The notes under the pieces: generated by a model
Database searches by the model: none
Told to the model about the DNA's origin: nothing
Seen by the model: the letters and a program-made list of their open reading frames with translations, nothing else
Translations under genes and position numbers: made by a program
Part shown: positions 16,174 to 24,196 of the stretch, piece after piece
Layout: each line of letters opens with the position of its first letter
How positions within the stretch are numbered: the stretch's first letter is position 1
Assembly (NCBI GenBank): GCA_016787805.1
Contig: JAEUTY010000016.1
Location: 37,951 to 101,950 of the forward strand
Source of the DNA: Flavobacterium sp.
GTDB lineage: Bacteria > Bacteroidota > Bacteroidia > Flavobacteriales > Flavobacteriaceae
Length of the DNA stretch: 64,000 nt
Reading direction: 5' to 3'

Positions 16174-16221
16174 CGATAATCTTACAGTCTTACCATCCAA
16201 CAATCTAATAATCTAACAATC
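16174..16221. repeat. 8-bp periodic repeat before the response regulator gene
   Basis: Six in-phase 8-mers ending in ATC or GTC (CGATAATC, TTACAGTC, TTACCATC, CAACAATC, TAATAATC, TAACAATC), finishing four bases before the ATG at 16226. Same period as the tracts at 7812 and 9075. Confidence 0.6.
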
Positions 16222-16225
16222 AACT

Positions 16226-16981
16226 ATGAATATCATCATTATCGAAGACGAAAAACCAGCAGCTCGATTGCTCCAACGCAAAGTTGAAAAATTGGGTTTA
16301 CAAGTTAATACACTTTTACATTCAGTAGAAGAGTCCATTACTTGGTTCCAAAACAACCAACATCCCGATTTGATTTTTTTGGATATTCAATTGTCGGATG
16401 GTTTATCGTTTGAAATTTTTGAAACCATTGATATCAAAAGTGCTGTGATTTTTACTACTGCTTACGATGAATATGCTTTGCGTGCCTTCAAATTGAATAG
16501 TATTGATTATTTGTTGAAGCCAATTGACGAGGATGATTTGTCAATTGCAATTACAAAATTCAAAAATCAATTTCAAAAAAGTAGCGTGACTGCATTGGAT
16601 TTTGAAGCCATCAAAAAAATGTTGATCAACCCAATTGATCGTGAATACAAAAAACGATTTACCATCAAAATGGGACAGCAATTAAAAATGATTCCAATTG
16701 AAGAAGTAGAATGTTTTTTTAGCGAAAACAAAGGTACTTATTTGCACACTTTTGATAACCGCGATTACTTATTGGATAACACTTTAGAGCAGTTGGAAAC
16801 CGAACTCGATCCGAAAGCGTTTTATCGCGTTTCGCGAAAATTTATTATTCCTTTAAAAGCAATTAAGGAAATTCAATTGTACAGCAATTCGCGATTGAAA
16901 GTCATTTTGCCTACTTACAAAGACGATGAGGTAATTGTAAGCCGCGAAAAAGTGAGTGATTTTAAAGAATGGTTGAGTTAA
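16226..16981 (+). CDS. LytTR-family response regulator
   Basis: 251 residues. The receiver domain has the acidic pair E7/D8, the phospho-accepting D53 (LIFLDIQLSDG), the TTAYDEYAL segment and the conserved lysine in LLKPID. The C-terminal LytTR DNA-binding domain (about 145-251) includes FFSENKGTYLHT and FYRVSRKFIIPLKAI. It is the expected partner of the LytS-type kinase upstream. The 8-bp repeat block occupies the place of its ribosome-binding region. Convergent with the following minus-strand gene, with no spacer. Confidence 0.92.
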   Translation: MNIIIIEDEKPAARLLQRKVEKLGLQVNTLLHSVEESITWFQNNQHPDLIFLDIQLSDGLSFEIFETIDIKSAVIFTTAYDEYALRAFKLNSIDYLLKPIDEDDLSIAITKFKNQFQKSSVTALDFEAIKKMLINPIDREYKKRFTIKMGQQLKMIPIEEVECFFSENKGTYLHTFDNRDYLLDNTLEQLETELDPKAFYRVSRKFIIPLKAIKEIQLYSNSRLKVILPTYKDDEVIVSREKVSDFKEWLS

Positions 16982-17470
16982 TTATTGGATTGGCGGAATT
17001 TCTACTATCCACATCATAATCATTCCTAAAATACCTCCCAAAATAGCTAAGATTACAAACAATTTAATTGCTGATTCCGAAGGATTATCTGTAATTTTAC
17101 CAAAACTATTAAAACGAATTATTCCGGGATGATCTGCTAAAAAAGCAGCACCATTATTGAAAAATACAAATCGAATTAAGGCCAACCAAATTATAATAAC
17201 GAAAGCATGAAGAATCAATACGATTGGTTTCATATCTGCAGGTCTGAAGTAATCAAAAACAGAAGATGTCAAACCGCTTAGGTTTCCTAATCCCATAATA
17301 ATCCATGGAATTAGTCCAAAAATCAAGAAATTCTTAATAATAAGGTTGTATCCTTTTTCTCTTTCTGGCTTTTCATCTATGTAAACTTGTAGATGTTTTT
17401 TAAGGATAAAAATATTTATGATTGTAGCTAGAATAAAAAGAATCCAAGCAAATTTAAAAACTATTTCCAT
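16982..17470 (-). CDS. four-helix integral membrane protein, unknown function
   Basis: 162 residues with four hydrophobic segments (about 5-24, 45-64, 85-106, 135-156). It lies eight bases after the heme A synthase gene and is surely co-transcribed with it. No motif that I recognise. Since ctaA supplies heme A for cytochrome oxidase, a membrane role in respiration is possible, but nothing in the sequence proves it. Confidence 0.65.
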   Translation of the reverse strand: MEIVFKFAWILFILATIINIFILKKHLQVYIDEKPEREKGYNLIIKNFLIFGLIPWIIMGLGNLSGLTSSVFDYFRPADMKPIVLILHAFVIIIWLALIRFVFFNNGAAFLADHPGIIRFNSFGKITDNPSESAIKLFVILAILGGILGMIMMWIVEIPPIQ

Positions 17471-17478
17471 TTTTTTTA

Positions 17479-18498
17479 TTATTTACTCAATCGATGCAAA
17501 CTGTACGTCATCGCGCTCAGCAAAAAGAAAGCCATAATTTGGTGCGTCAATCCTAACCACAACGGAACCGAATAAAGTAAAGTTAATACTCCTAACAAAA
17601 ATTGAAGAAATACCAAAATCACTAATGTTGTTAAGCCTGATTTTTGTTGGCTGGTAAGATTGAATTTTTTACTTCTTGAATACAAATAAACGATCATTCC
17701 TACTACTACATATGCAAATGTTCGATGTACGAATTGAACACCACTTTTGCCTTCAGTAAGTCGTAGTAACCACGAATCTTTTTCGAGTACAATACTTTCG
17801 TGAAAAAACTGTCCGTCGTTCATCAACGGCCAATGATTGTGCAGTAATCCAGCATTCAATCCAGCCACAAATCCGCCATAAATAATTTGGATTAATAAGA
17901 AAACCAGAGCAATTCGCGCTATTTTTTGCAACGGAACCAAAGCTTGTTTTCGTTCGGGATAGATTAAATCCAAAGCAACCCAAAGTGTGTAAGCAAAAGT
18001 AATAAACGCAAAGGTCAAGTGCAATGAAAGGCGAAAATGACTCACATCTGGATTATCAATTAAGCCGCTTTTTACCATAAACCAACCCAAAAAACCTTGA
18101 AAAGCGCCCATTCCGAGTAAAACAATGCATTTTTTAATGGTGGCAGCATCGAGTTTCTTTTTGATTAAAAAATACACAAACGGAATGATAAAAACCACGC
18201 CAATAATACGACCGATAAAACGATGAAACCATTCCCAAAAATAAATGAACTTGTAATCATCGAGACCAAAATCATTGTGAATATTGATTTTTTGGTACTC
18301 TGGAAATTTCTTGTATTCATCGAATGCAGCTTGCCATTTTTCTTCGCTCAAAGGCGGAAAAGTGTCGGTTACTAAATGCCAATCGGTCATTGAAAGTCCC
18401 GAATTAGTCAAGCGAGTAATTCCGCCCACGGTAACCATAATAAAGAGTAAAATACAACCTGAAAGTAGCCAATAAATGACCGATTTATTTGAATTCAT
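17479..18498 (-). CDS. ctaA: heme A synthase (COX15/CtaA family)
   Basis: 339 residues, eight hydrophobic segments. It oxidises the C8 methyl of heme O to the formyl group of heme A for aa3-type oxidases, in the cytoplasmic membrane. Visible signatures are VGGITRLTNSGLSMTDWHLV near residue 24, the heme-liganding histidines in FIYFWEWFHRFIGR, the GLLHNHWPLMNDG loop, FVHRTFAYVVVGM and the C-terminal LTHQ. Length and layout are typical for the type found in Bacteroidota. A membrane protein gene follows in the same operon. Confidence 0.93.
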   Translation of the reverse strand: MNSNKSVIYWLLSGCILLFIMVTVGGITRLTNSGLSMTDWHLVTDTFPPLSEEKWQAAFDEYKKFPEYQKINIHNDFGLDDYKFIYFWEWFHRFIGRIIGVVFIIPFVYFLIKKKLDAATIKKCIVLLGMGAFQGFLGWFMVKSGLIDNPDVSHFRLSLHLTFAFITFAYTLWVALDLIYPERKQALVPLQKIARIALVFLLIQIIYGGFVAGLNAGLLHNHWPLMNDGQFFHESIVLEKDSWLLRLTEGKSGVQFVHRTFAYVVVGMIVYLYSRSKKFNLTSQQKSGLTTLVILVFLQFLLGVLTLLYSVPLWLGLTHQIMAFFLLSAMTYSLHRLSK

Positions 18499-18532
18499 TT
18501 TTTTGAGTTTCTGAGCGACTGAGTCGGATATG

Positions 18533-18540
18533 CAAATTTA
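18533..18540 (-). promoter_or_regulatory. -7 promoter element for ctaA
   Basis: TAAATTTG on the minus strand matches TAnnTTTG and lies about 34 bases before the ATG at 18498. The -33 element is unclear. Confidence 0.45.
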
Positions 18541-18600
18541 ATTAGAAAATAACTTTTTGTATTCGAACAATTTATAAATTTTAAGTAATAAAAAACACAA

Positions 18601-20022
18601 CTACTTAGTCACTTTCTTCAGTCCCAATTTCGTTGCTCTGGCTAAAACAAAATCGTAAGCAGCTTGGTATTCGTTGGGAATTTCGCCTTCCAGAATGGCT
18701 TCTTTTACGGCCTCTTTTAAAATACCAATTTCGCGTGAAGGCTTTAAATTAAACAATTCCATGATTTCTTCTCCCGAGATTGGTGGTTGAAAGTTGCGCA
18801 CTTTATCACGTTCTTCCACCTCAATTATTTTGCGTCGAACAATGTCAAAATTATTGTGGTATTTTTTGAATTTGGCGGGATTTTTAGTGGTAATATCAGC
18901 TTCACACAAAGTCATCAAATCGTCCACATCTTCGCCTGCATCAAAAACCAAACGACGTACTGCTGAATCGGTGACAATATCTTCTGACAAAACGATGGGT
19001 CGCGAACTCATCATGACCATTTTTTGCACAAATTTTAACTTGTTGTTCAAAGGCATGTGCAAACGTTCAAAGATTTTTTTCACCATTTTTCCGCCTAAAA
19101 ACTCGTGTCCGTGAAACGTCCAACCTTGTTTTTTGTTGAACTTTTTGGTCGGAGCTTTTCCTATATCGTGTAATAAAGCGGCCCAACGCAACCAAACATC
19201 ATCGGTATTCGGACAAATATTATCAACCACTTCTAACGTATGGTAAAAGTTGTTTTTGTGGGTTTGACCTTCAATTTCTTCGACATTATTCAATGCGGTA
19301 AGTTCTGGTAAAATAATGTCCAACAAACCTGTTTTGTATAAATGTAAAAATCCAATTGAGGGTTTATTGGTTGATAGAATTTTATTCAACTCGTCTACAA
19401 TTCGCTCGCCAGAGATGATTTTGATTCGCTCGTTATTGCGTTGAATGGCATCCAATGATTCGCGCTCAATTTCAAAGTCTAACTGACTTGCAAATCGAAT
19501 AGCGCGCATCATTCGCAAAGGATCGTCAGAGTAAGTTATATCTGGATTTAAAGGCGTTTTGATGATTTTGTTTTCCAAATCAGATAAACCATTAAAAGGG
19601 TCGATCAATTCGCCAAAATTGCTTTCGTTTAGTGAAAAAGCCAATGCATTAATAGTAAAATCACGACGGTTTTGATCGTCTTCCAAAGTACCATTTTCAA
19701 CCAAAGGATTGCGGCTGTCATGGTTGTACGATTCTTTTCGAGCGCCAACAAATTCAATATCAATTTCTTTGTAACGAAGCATGGCTGTTCCGTAGGTTTT
19801 AAAAATTTGAACCTTAGGTTTGTTGGGAAGTAATTCGGACACTTTAAGAGCCAAGTCAATTCCGTTTCCAATGGCTACAATATCGATGTCTTTTTTAAAG
19901 TCGCGTTGCAGCAAAAGATCACGCACAAAACCACCAATTACATAAACATCTTGATTTAATTCTTTTGACGCTTTTGTAATTACAGAAAAAATAGGATGAT
20001 CTAATTGAGATTTAAAATTCAT
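18601..20022 (-). CDS. CCA-adding tRNA nucleotidyltransferase with HD domain
   Basis: 473 residues. The N-terminal class II nucleotidyltransferase domain has GGFVRDLLL (from residue 30) and the metal-binding D45/D47 of DIDIVA, then [10 protein letters not shown] and the [15 protein letters not shown] helix. A C-terminal HD domain (LLHDIGKAP) follows. It adds or repairs the CCA end of tRNAs. It overlaps tsaD by 11 bases, so it is translated as the last gene of the t6A operon. The sequence looks like the normal Bacteroidota enzyme, unlike several of its operon partners. Confidence 0.93.
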   Translation of the reverse strand: MNFKSQLDHPIFSVITKASKELNQDVYVIGGFVRDLLLQRDFKKDIDIVAIGNGIDLALKVSELLPNKPKVQIFKTYGTAMLRYKEIDIEFVGARKESYNHDSRNPLVENGTLEDDQNRRDFTINALAFSLNESNFGELIDPFNGLSDLENKIIKTPLNPDITYSDDPLRMMRAIRFASQLDFEIERESLDAIQRNNERIKIISGERIVDELNKILSTNKPSIGFLHLYKTGLLDIILPELTALNNVEEIEGQTHKNNFYHTLEVVDNICPNTDDVWLRWAALLHDIGKAPTKKFNKKQGWTFHGHEFLGGKMVKKIFERLHMPLNNKLKFVQKMVMMSSRPIVLSEDIVTDSAVRRLVFDAGEDVDDLMTLCEADITTKNPAKFKKYHNNFDIVRRKIIEVEERDKVRNFQPPISGEEIMELFNLKPSREIGILKEAVKEAILEGEIPNEYQAAYDFVLARATKLGLKKVTK

Positions 20023-21007
20023 TTAAGGGTAATCTTAGTTGTACTTTAGGTTCTTTATGAATACCGTATTTAATATAATCCCAAGTTGCTAAAGCAATCA
20101 TTGCGCCATTATCGGTTGACCATTTCAAGGGTGGTAAACATAGTTCAACATTCAACTCATCACATAAAATTTGCGCTTGTTCTCTGATTTGCGGACTAGC
20201 AGCAACACCTCCTACAATAATAAATGATTTGGAAGGATTTAATAGCAATGCTTTGCGCGATTTTGTAATGATAACATCTAGAACCGTTTGAACAAATGAG
20301 GCCGCGATTGTATTTTTACAAATGTTTTCTGGATTTTTTTCGATGTACCTTGCCACAGCTGATTTTAAACCTGAAAACGAAAAGTCAAATCCTTCGTTGA
20401 TGATTGGTTTTGGAAATGGAATTGTAGCTTTTCCATCTTTGGCTAATTTATCAATTATTGGACCGCCAGGATAACCTAAATCAAGCATTCGGGCTACTTT
20501 GTCGTACGTTTCACCAACAGAATCGTCTTTGGTAGTTCCTAAAATTTCGATTTCAGTGACACTCTTCATATAAGCCAAAATGGAATGTCCGCCCGAAACC
20601 AACAAAATTGTAGCGGGATAATTTACTCTTTTCATTTCCAAATCGGCACTTCGAATATGGCCTCGCAAATGATTGACTCCGATAACAGGTTTGTTCCAAC
20701 TTATTCCTAATCCGATTGCTGTGTTGATTCCTACCAACAACGAACCAATTAATCCAGGTCCGCGTGTAACACCAATGGCTTTTATGTCAGAAAGTTGGAT
20801 GTTGCTTTTTTTGAACGTTTCGTCGATAGTTGGAATAATTGATAATATGTGTTCTCTGGCAGCAAATTCAGGATAAACGCCACCAAATTGATTGTGAATA
20901 TCAATCTGAGAAGAAATCACAGAAGAAATCACATTTCCATGTTCATCAACAATACCAATTGCTGTGTCGTCACATGACGTTTCAATTCCTAAAATTAAAT
21001 TACTCAT
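20012..21007 (-). CDS. tsaD: TsaD, tRNA N6-adenosine threonylcarbamoyltransferase, divergent type
   Basis: 331 residues. It transfers the threonylcarbamoyl group from TC-AMP to A37 of ANN-decoding tRNAs, working with TsaB and TsaE. The ASKHA-fold motifs are complete: GIETSCDDT at residue 7, metal ligands H113 and H117 (NHLRGH), SGGH at 138, [13 protein letters not shown], the PYPGG-like GYPGG, FSFSGLK, and the metal-binding D299 (STDNGAMIA). From memory, Bacteroidota TsaD proteins read HMHAH at the metal site and carry an insertion ending in a C-terminal ARYQF; this one has [19 protein letters not shown] and other wording closer to Gram-positive enzymes. It overlaps the YrdC gene by eight bases and cca by eleven. 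I infer horizontal origin. Confidence 0.92.
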   Translation of the reverse strand: MSNLILGIETSCDDTAIGIVDEHGNVISSVISSQIDIHNQFGGVYPEFAAREHILSIIPTIDETFKKSNIQLSDIKAIGVTRGPGLIGSLLVGINTAIGLGISWNKPVIGVNHLRGHIRSADLEMKRVNYPATILLVSGGHSILAYMKSVTEIEILGTTKDDSVGETYDKVARMLDLGYPGGPIIDKLAKDGKATIPFPKPIINEGFDFSFSGLKSAVARYIEKNPENICKNTIAASFVQTVLDVIITKSRKALLLNPSKSFIIVGGVAASPQIREQAQILCDELNVELCLPPLKWSTDNGAMIALATWDYIKYGIHKEPKVQLRLPLNEF

Positions 21008-21596
21008 GGTTTAATATTTGTTGAATTATTGCACTAGGAATTGCTCCTTCGCGCTCAATAACAGGTGGATTTACGCGACAATTTACTAGTGTTGACGGCG
21101 TTTCATTTCGGATACCATCATCAATAACCAAATCAGGTTTTCCGTTAAGGTCATTCAAAATTGCAATCACATTATTAGGTGTTTTATTTCCATGTTTGTT
21201 CGCACTTGTAACCAACAAAGGTCCAGTTTTTTCTAAAATTGAAAGTAAATTTTGATCATCAGGAATACGAATAGCAACCTCGACTCTTCCTTTGAGCCAA
21301 TCTTTTTTTGAAACATCTTTAAATCCGACTGCCAAAGTTAAAGCGCCTGGAATTAAATCAGAACTCAATAATTTCTTGGCAGCTTCTGTAATTTCAACAC
21401 CTAAATCTTCAATGTCATTGACCGAATGAACCATAATAGGTAAATTCACTGATTTGGGTCTTGATTTTAATTGATATAATTTATCGATTGCAAGTTCACT
21501 TCCAGGTTTAATTGCCAAACCATAAACCGTGTCTGTGGGAACGAGCAATACGCCATCGTTATTTAAACAGTCGATTATTTTATTGATATTATTCAT
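21000..21596 (-). CDS. YrdC/TsaC-type threonylcarbamoyl-AMP synthase, intact active site
   Basis: 198 residues. It makes L-threonylcarbamoyl-AMP from threonine, bicarbonate and ATP for t6A. The family's substrate-binding residues are all present: PTDTVYGL (from 20), the K-x-R motif as K44 and R46 (LKSRPK), the S-A-N motif at 131-133 and PST at 167-169. Of the three YrdC-fold proteins in this operon it is the only one with the full set, so it is the likely TC-AMP synthase. It lies 62 bases after the YrdC-like gene at 21659-22384 and overlaps tsaD. Confidence 0.9.
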   Translation of the reverse strand: MNNINKIIDCLNNDGVLLVPTDTVYGLAIKPGSELAIDKLYQLKSRPKSVNLPIMVHSVNDIEDLGVEITEAAKKLLSSDLIPGALTLAVGFKDVSKKDWLKGRVEVAIRIPDDQNLLSILEKTGPLLVTSANKHGNKTPNNVIAILNDLNGKPDLVIDDGIRNETPSTLVNCRVNPPVIEREGAIPSAIIQQILNHE

Positions 21597-21658
21597 TTTT
21601 TAACTGTATTACCGTTGTTTATAGCCTTTCTTATTTTATGATATCATCAGAAAGCAAA

Positions 21659-22384
21659 CTACTTCTTGTTTGTAATTTGAGTTACCAATTCATCGATTTG
21701 CTCTTTTGTAATTTGGCCTTCTCTTAAAATAGTGACCGATTTATTGTCGTTTATTTTAACTACAGTTGAATGGTTTTTATAAAAATCACCGCCTTCAATT
21801 GCAATCCAAGTAATTTTTTTTTGTTTTTCTTTGTACAGTTTGGAAATCCCTTTTTTGACAATAGCAATTGCATCATTAAAATTTTGAACGATAGTATTAT
21901 TATTATCTCTAACTGCAACTGTTGTAATTGGATAACCAACTATAGTAGAAATTTCTCTTTCAATTAGACTATCAGGAATTCTAACTCCAATTGTTTCATC
22001 ATAACTTTTTATCACTTCTTCAGTATAGTTGGATGGTATATTTGTTTCTTTTTTGCATACTATAGTAATAGGGCCAGGAGAAAATTCACCCAATAAAGCA
22101 GTAGCTATCGGGTTACTTGTAATGAACTTTTTCAGCATTTCTTCATTACTTACAGCTATTGAAATCTGAACACTATTTCGATTCAAAATTGGGTTAATAT
22201 ATGTATAAATATCCGGATGAGTGGCTACAGTAGCTAATGAATAGCCCGTGTCACTAGGTAACATTATGAAACCAAATTCAGGTGAAGGCAACTCAAGTAC
22301 GCTTTTTATCTGGGCAGTACTTTTTGTGTTTACACTCCCGTTTTTTGTCCTTTCCGATAAATATATAACTCCAATTGGCTCCAT
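21659..22384 (-). CDS. YrdC-fold protein with altered active site
   Basis: 241 residues. The N-terminal extension of about 35 residues is followed by a YrdC-like core recognisable by LPSDTGYSL (from 42, in place of PTDTVYGL), a GEFSPGPITIV segment (from 99), an IGVRIPDS strand (from 132), and HSTVVKI with ILREGQI at the end (from 205). The catalytic-site words are changed: the K-x-R motif is replaced by LNRN (67-70) and the S-A-N motif by VAVRDN (156-161). The TC-AMP synthase reaction is therefore doubtful. It may be a regulatory or scaffold subunit, or use another substrate. It abuts the TsaB-like gene with no spacer. The family assignment is confident; the role is not. Confidence 0.75.
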   Translation of the reverse strand: MEPIGVIYLSERTKNGSVNTKSTAQIKSVLELPSPEFGFIMLPSDTGYSLATVATHPDIYTYINPILNRNSVQISIAVSNEEMLKKFITSNPIATALLGEFSPGPITIVCKKETNIPSNYTEEVIKSYDETIGVRIPDSLIEREISTIVGYPITTVAVRDNNNTIVQNFNDAIAIVKKGISKLYKEKQKKITWIAIEGGDFYKNHSTVVKINDNKSVTILREGQITKEQIDELVTQITNKK

Positions 22385-23023
22385 CTATATATTATTTTCA
22401 GTTATCGGCAAAACAATATTATTTACTGTTGCGTCCTGTTGAATGATATAGTCAATGTTGTTATTCATGAATTCTACATCACAATATTCTAAAGGTTCTT
22501 CCAAAATTGTAGTTGATTTTACAATTTCTTTTAAAAGTTCATTATGTTGACCGACTATAGCAATAGCAGGATAATTTGCGGTTAATTGCGGAACAACTTC
22601 GGCTAATTTTCCATATGTGATCGTAAATTTATGTTCACTTTCAAAAAAACCAATAAAAGCAAAGTCATTGATTGATTTTGCTGTACCTATTACTGGAACT
22701 AAATTCTTTTTCCAAATTTTCAAACACATAATTTCGATCGAAGAAATGGAGTAAATAGGTTTTTTTAACCCGAAAGCCATGCTATTTGCTATTGCAACAC
22801 CCGATCGAGTTGCACTAGTTCCTCCTGGTCCACGATCAACAATAATTTGGTCAATTTTGTTCGAATCGATGTTGGCTGTTTTTAAGCCTTCTGCAACAAT
22901 ACTAGCTATTTCTTTATTTGTAAACTCAGTATTTGCTTTTTCAGAATTAAAAAGAATGTCATGATTATTGCTAATCAAAACTTTGAATTGACTGAAGGAA
23001 GAGGAAATTAATAATGTAATCAT
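22385..23023 (-). CDS. tsaB: TsaB-like subunit of the t6A transferase
   Basis: 212 residues. An ASKHA-type fold with the TsaB signature RGPGGTSATRSGVAIANSMA (from 64), equivalent to the GPGSFTGLR motif of TsaB, and a helix-strand lead (TNKEIASIVAEGLKTANI) usual for the family. TsaB dimerises with TsaD and is needed for transfer of the threonylcarbamoyl group. The sequence is strongly diverged: the N-terminal DTS/ETA motif reads SSS. It overlaps tsaE by four bases (ATGA) and is followed without a gap by a YrdC-fold gene. Assignment rests on the motif and the operon. Confidence 0.8.
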   Translation of the reverse strand: MITLLISSSFSQFKVLISNNHDILFNSEKANTEFTNKEIASIVAEGLKTANIDSNKIDQIIVDRGPGGTSATRSGVAIANSMAFGLKKPIYSISSIEIMCLKIWKKNLVPVIGTAKSINDFAFIGFFESEHKFTITYGKLAEVVPQLTANYPAIAIVGQHNELLKEIVKSTTILEEPLEYCDVEFMNNNIDYIIQQDATVNNIVLPITENNI

Positions 23024-23499
23024 AATAAATTCGCCTTAGCGTTTAAATCGTCAATAATAGTGTTGTAATGGTCAGATTGTGAGGATAATGTGAATTTTCT
23101 TTTGGTTGGTTCATCAAAATTATTCTCGATGGAAATGGAAAAATAATTGTCAAATAATCCTGAAAATTTGTTTCCCCATTCAATCAATACAATCGATTCA
23201 TCAAAGTAATCCATGATGCCAAGCTCTATGAACTCGCGTGGCGAATCAATTCGATACAAATCCAAATGAATGATTTTTTTGAAATCGGTTTCATAAATAT
23301 TGGCTAAAGTAAAAGTTGGACTTGTCACATCGCCATTGTAATCATAACCTGAGCAAAAACCTTTGACAAATTGCGTTTTTCCAACTCCTAGAGTTCCGTC
23401 CAATAAAATTACATCGCCGTTTTTGAAACAACTGCTAATGCTTTTTGCAAAGTGCATGGTTTCAATTTCATTTGCCGTAATGATTTCACAATTTTTCAT
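23020..23499 (-). CDS. tsaE: TsaE, ATPase of the t6A complex
   Basis: 159 residues. P-loop ATPase that drives turnover of the TsaBD complex. The motifs are GTLGVGKT (Walker A, 35-42), VTSPTFTLANIY (from 58), HLDLYRI (from 78) and VLIEWGN (from 104). As I remember them, Bacteroidota TsaE proteins read FDFYRL and FIEWPE at these places, while HLDLYR and LIEWG are the wording of other phyla; this points to transfer into this lineage. It starts three bases after the first YrdC gene of the operon. The function is secure; the foreign origin is inference. Confidence 0.92.
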   Translation of the reverse strand: MKNCEIITANEIETMHFAKSISSCFKNGDVILLDGTLGVGKTQFVKGFCSGYDYNGDVTSPTFTLANIYETDFKKIIHLDLYRIDSPREFIELGIMDYFDESIVLIEWGNKFSGLFDNYFSISIENNFDEPTKRKFTLSSQSDHYNTIIDDLNAKANLL

Positions 23500-23502
23500 T
23501 CC

Positions 23503-24072
23503 TTATTTTTTTAAAATCTTAAATTCTGAATTGGATTTTATTTTGATGACACTATGTAAGTCCATCAAAATTCGCTCATGGTGCAAATTTACTACATAGT
23601 CAACTCCTTTTATAATTTCCGGACTTATTTCTTTAAATGATTTTGGAAAAAACATTCCTGAAACATTGGCCGAGGTAACTGCCAAAGGTTTCTTCATTCG
23701 TTCTAGCAATTTGTAACAAAAAGGTTCTTTTACCAATCGAAAACCTAATGATTTTTCGTTGGAGATAAGAGAAGTCGCAACATTTCTTGGGTTGTCTAAA
23801 ATCAAAGTTGTTGGTCTTTCAGAAAGGTCTAAAATCTGCCAAGCTACTTCTGGAATATCTTTAAAAACAGTGTACAACATTCGGTCACTATTCATTAAAA
23901 CGATAGCGTCACTTGTTAGTTCTTTGTTCGTAAGTTGTTTTATTTTGGAAATGGCTTCTTCATTGCTAGCATCACAACCAATTCCCCAAACAGTGTCGGA
24001 AGGAAATAAAATTATTCCTCCATTTTTAATAACTTCAAAGGCATTATGAACTTCTACATTACTATCACTCAT
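23503..24072 (-). CDS. Sua5/YrdC paralogue of Bacteroidota type with degenerate substrate motifs
   Basis: 189 residues. First gene of the operon. The sequence resembles the usual Bacteroidota Sua5/YrdC protein (AFEVIKNGGIILFPSDTVWGIGCDA at the N-terminus, RPTTLILDNPRNVA, TSANVSG at 133-139, GVDYVVNLHHE). Two substrate-binding words are lost: the K-x-R motif falls where IKQLTNKELT (44-53) stands, and the PST motif reads HSVI (173-176). The TSAN motif remains. It may be an ancestral TC-AMP synthase that lost its activity after a complete second t6A set arrived, or a subunit with a new role. Start fixed by the ATG at 24072 and the promoter at 24092. Confidence 0.85.
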   Translation of the reverse strand: MSDSNVEVHNAFEVIKNGGIILFPSDTVWGIGCDASNEEAISKIKQLTNKELTSDAIVLMNSDRMLYTVFKDIPEVAWQILDLSERPTTLILDNPRNVATSLISNEKSLGFRLVKEPFCYKLLERMKKPLAVTSANVSGMFFPKSFKEISPEIIKGVDYVVNLHHERILMDLHSVIKIKSNSEFKILKK

Positions 24073-24091
24073 ACTCGTTTTTTAAGGTCGA

Positions 24092-24099
24092 CAAAGATA
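24092..24099 (-). promoter_or_regulatory. -7 promoter element of the t6A/CCA operon
   Basis: TATCTTTG on the minus strand, 19 bases before the ATG at 24072. It matches TAnnTTTG. The operon downstream has seven genes with overlaps or short gaps, so this is probably its main promoter. Confidence 0.6.
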
Positions 24100-24166
24100 T
24101 TTATATTCGTCAAAAATTGCTAACAAAGTTTGAATAATTGTAGTGTTTTTGCTAATTCTAAATCCT

Positions 24167-24174
24167 TATATTTG
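24167..24174 (+). promoter_or_regulatory. -7 promoter element of the pse glycan operon
   Basis: TATATTTG, 22 bases before the ATG at 24197, with a TTTTTG stretch ending at 24151 as a possible -33 element. It shows that translation of pseB cannot start at upstream codons in the same frame. Confidence 0.65.
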
Positions 24175-24196
24175 CATTTTAAATGAGGTTATAACT

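Noticed and set aside
24143-24196. Upstream extension of pseB
   Set aside because: The -7 promoter word TATATTTG lies inside it (24167-24174), and family proteins start at the ATG at 24197.
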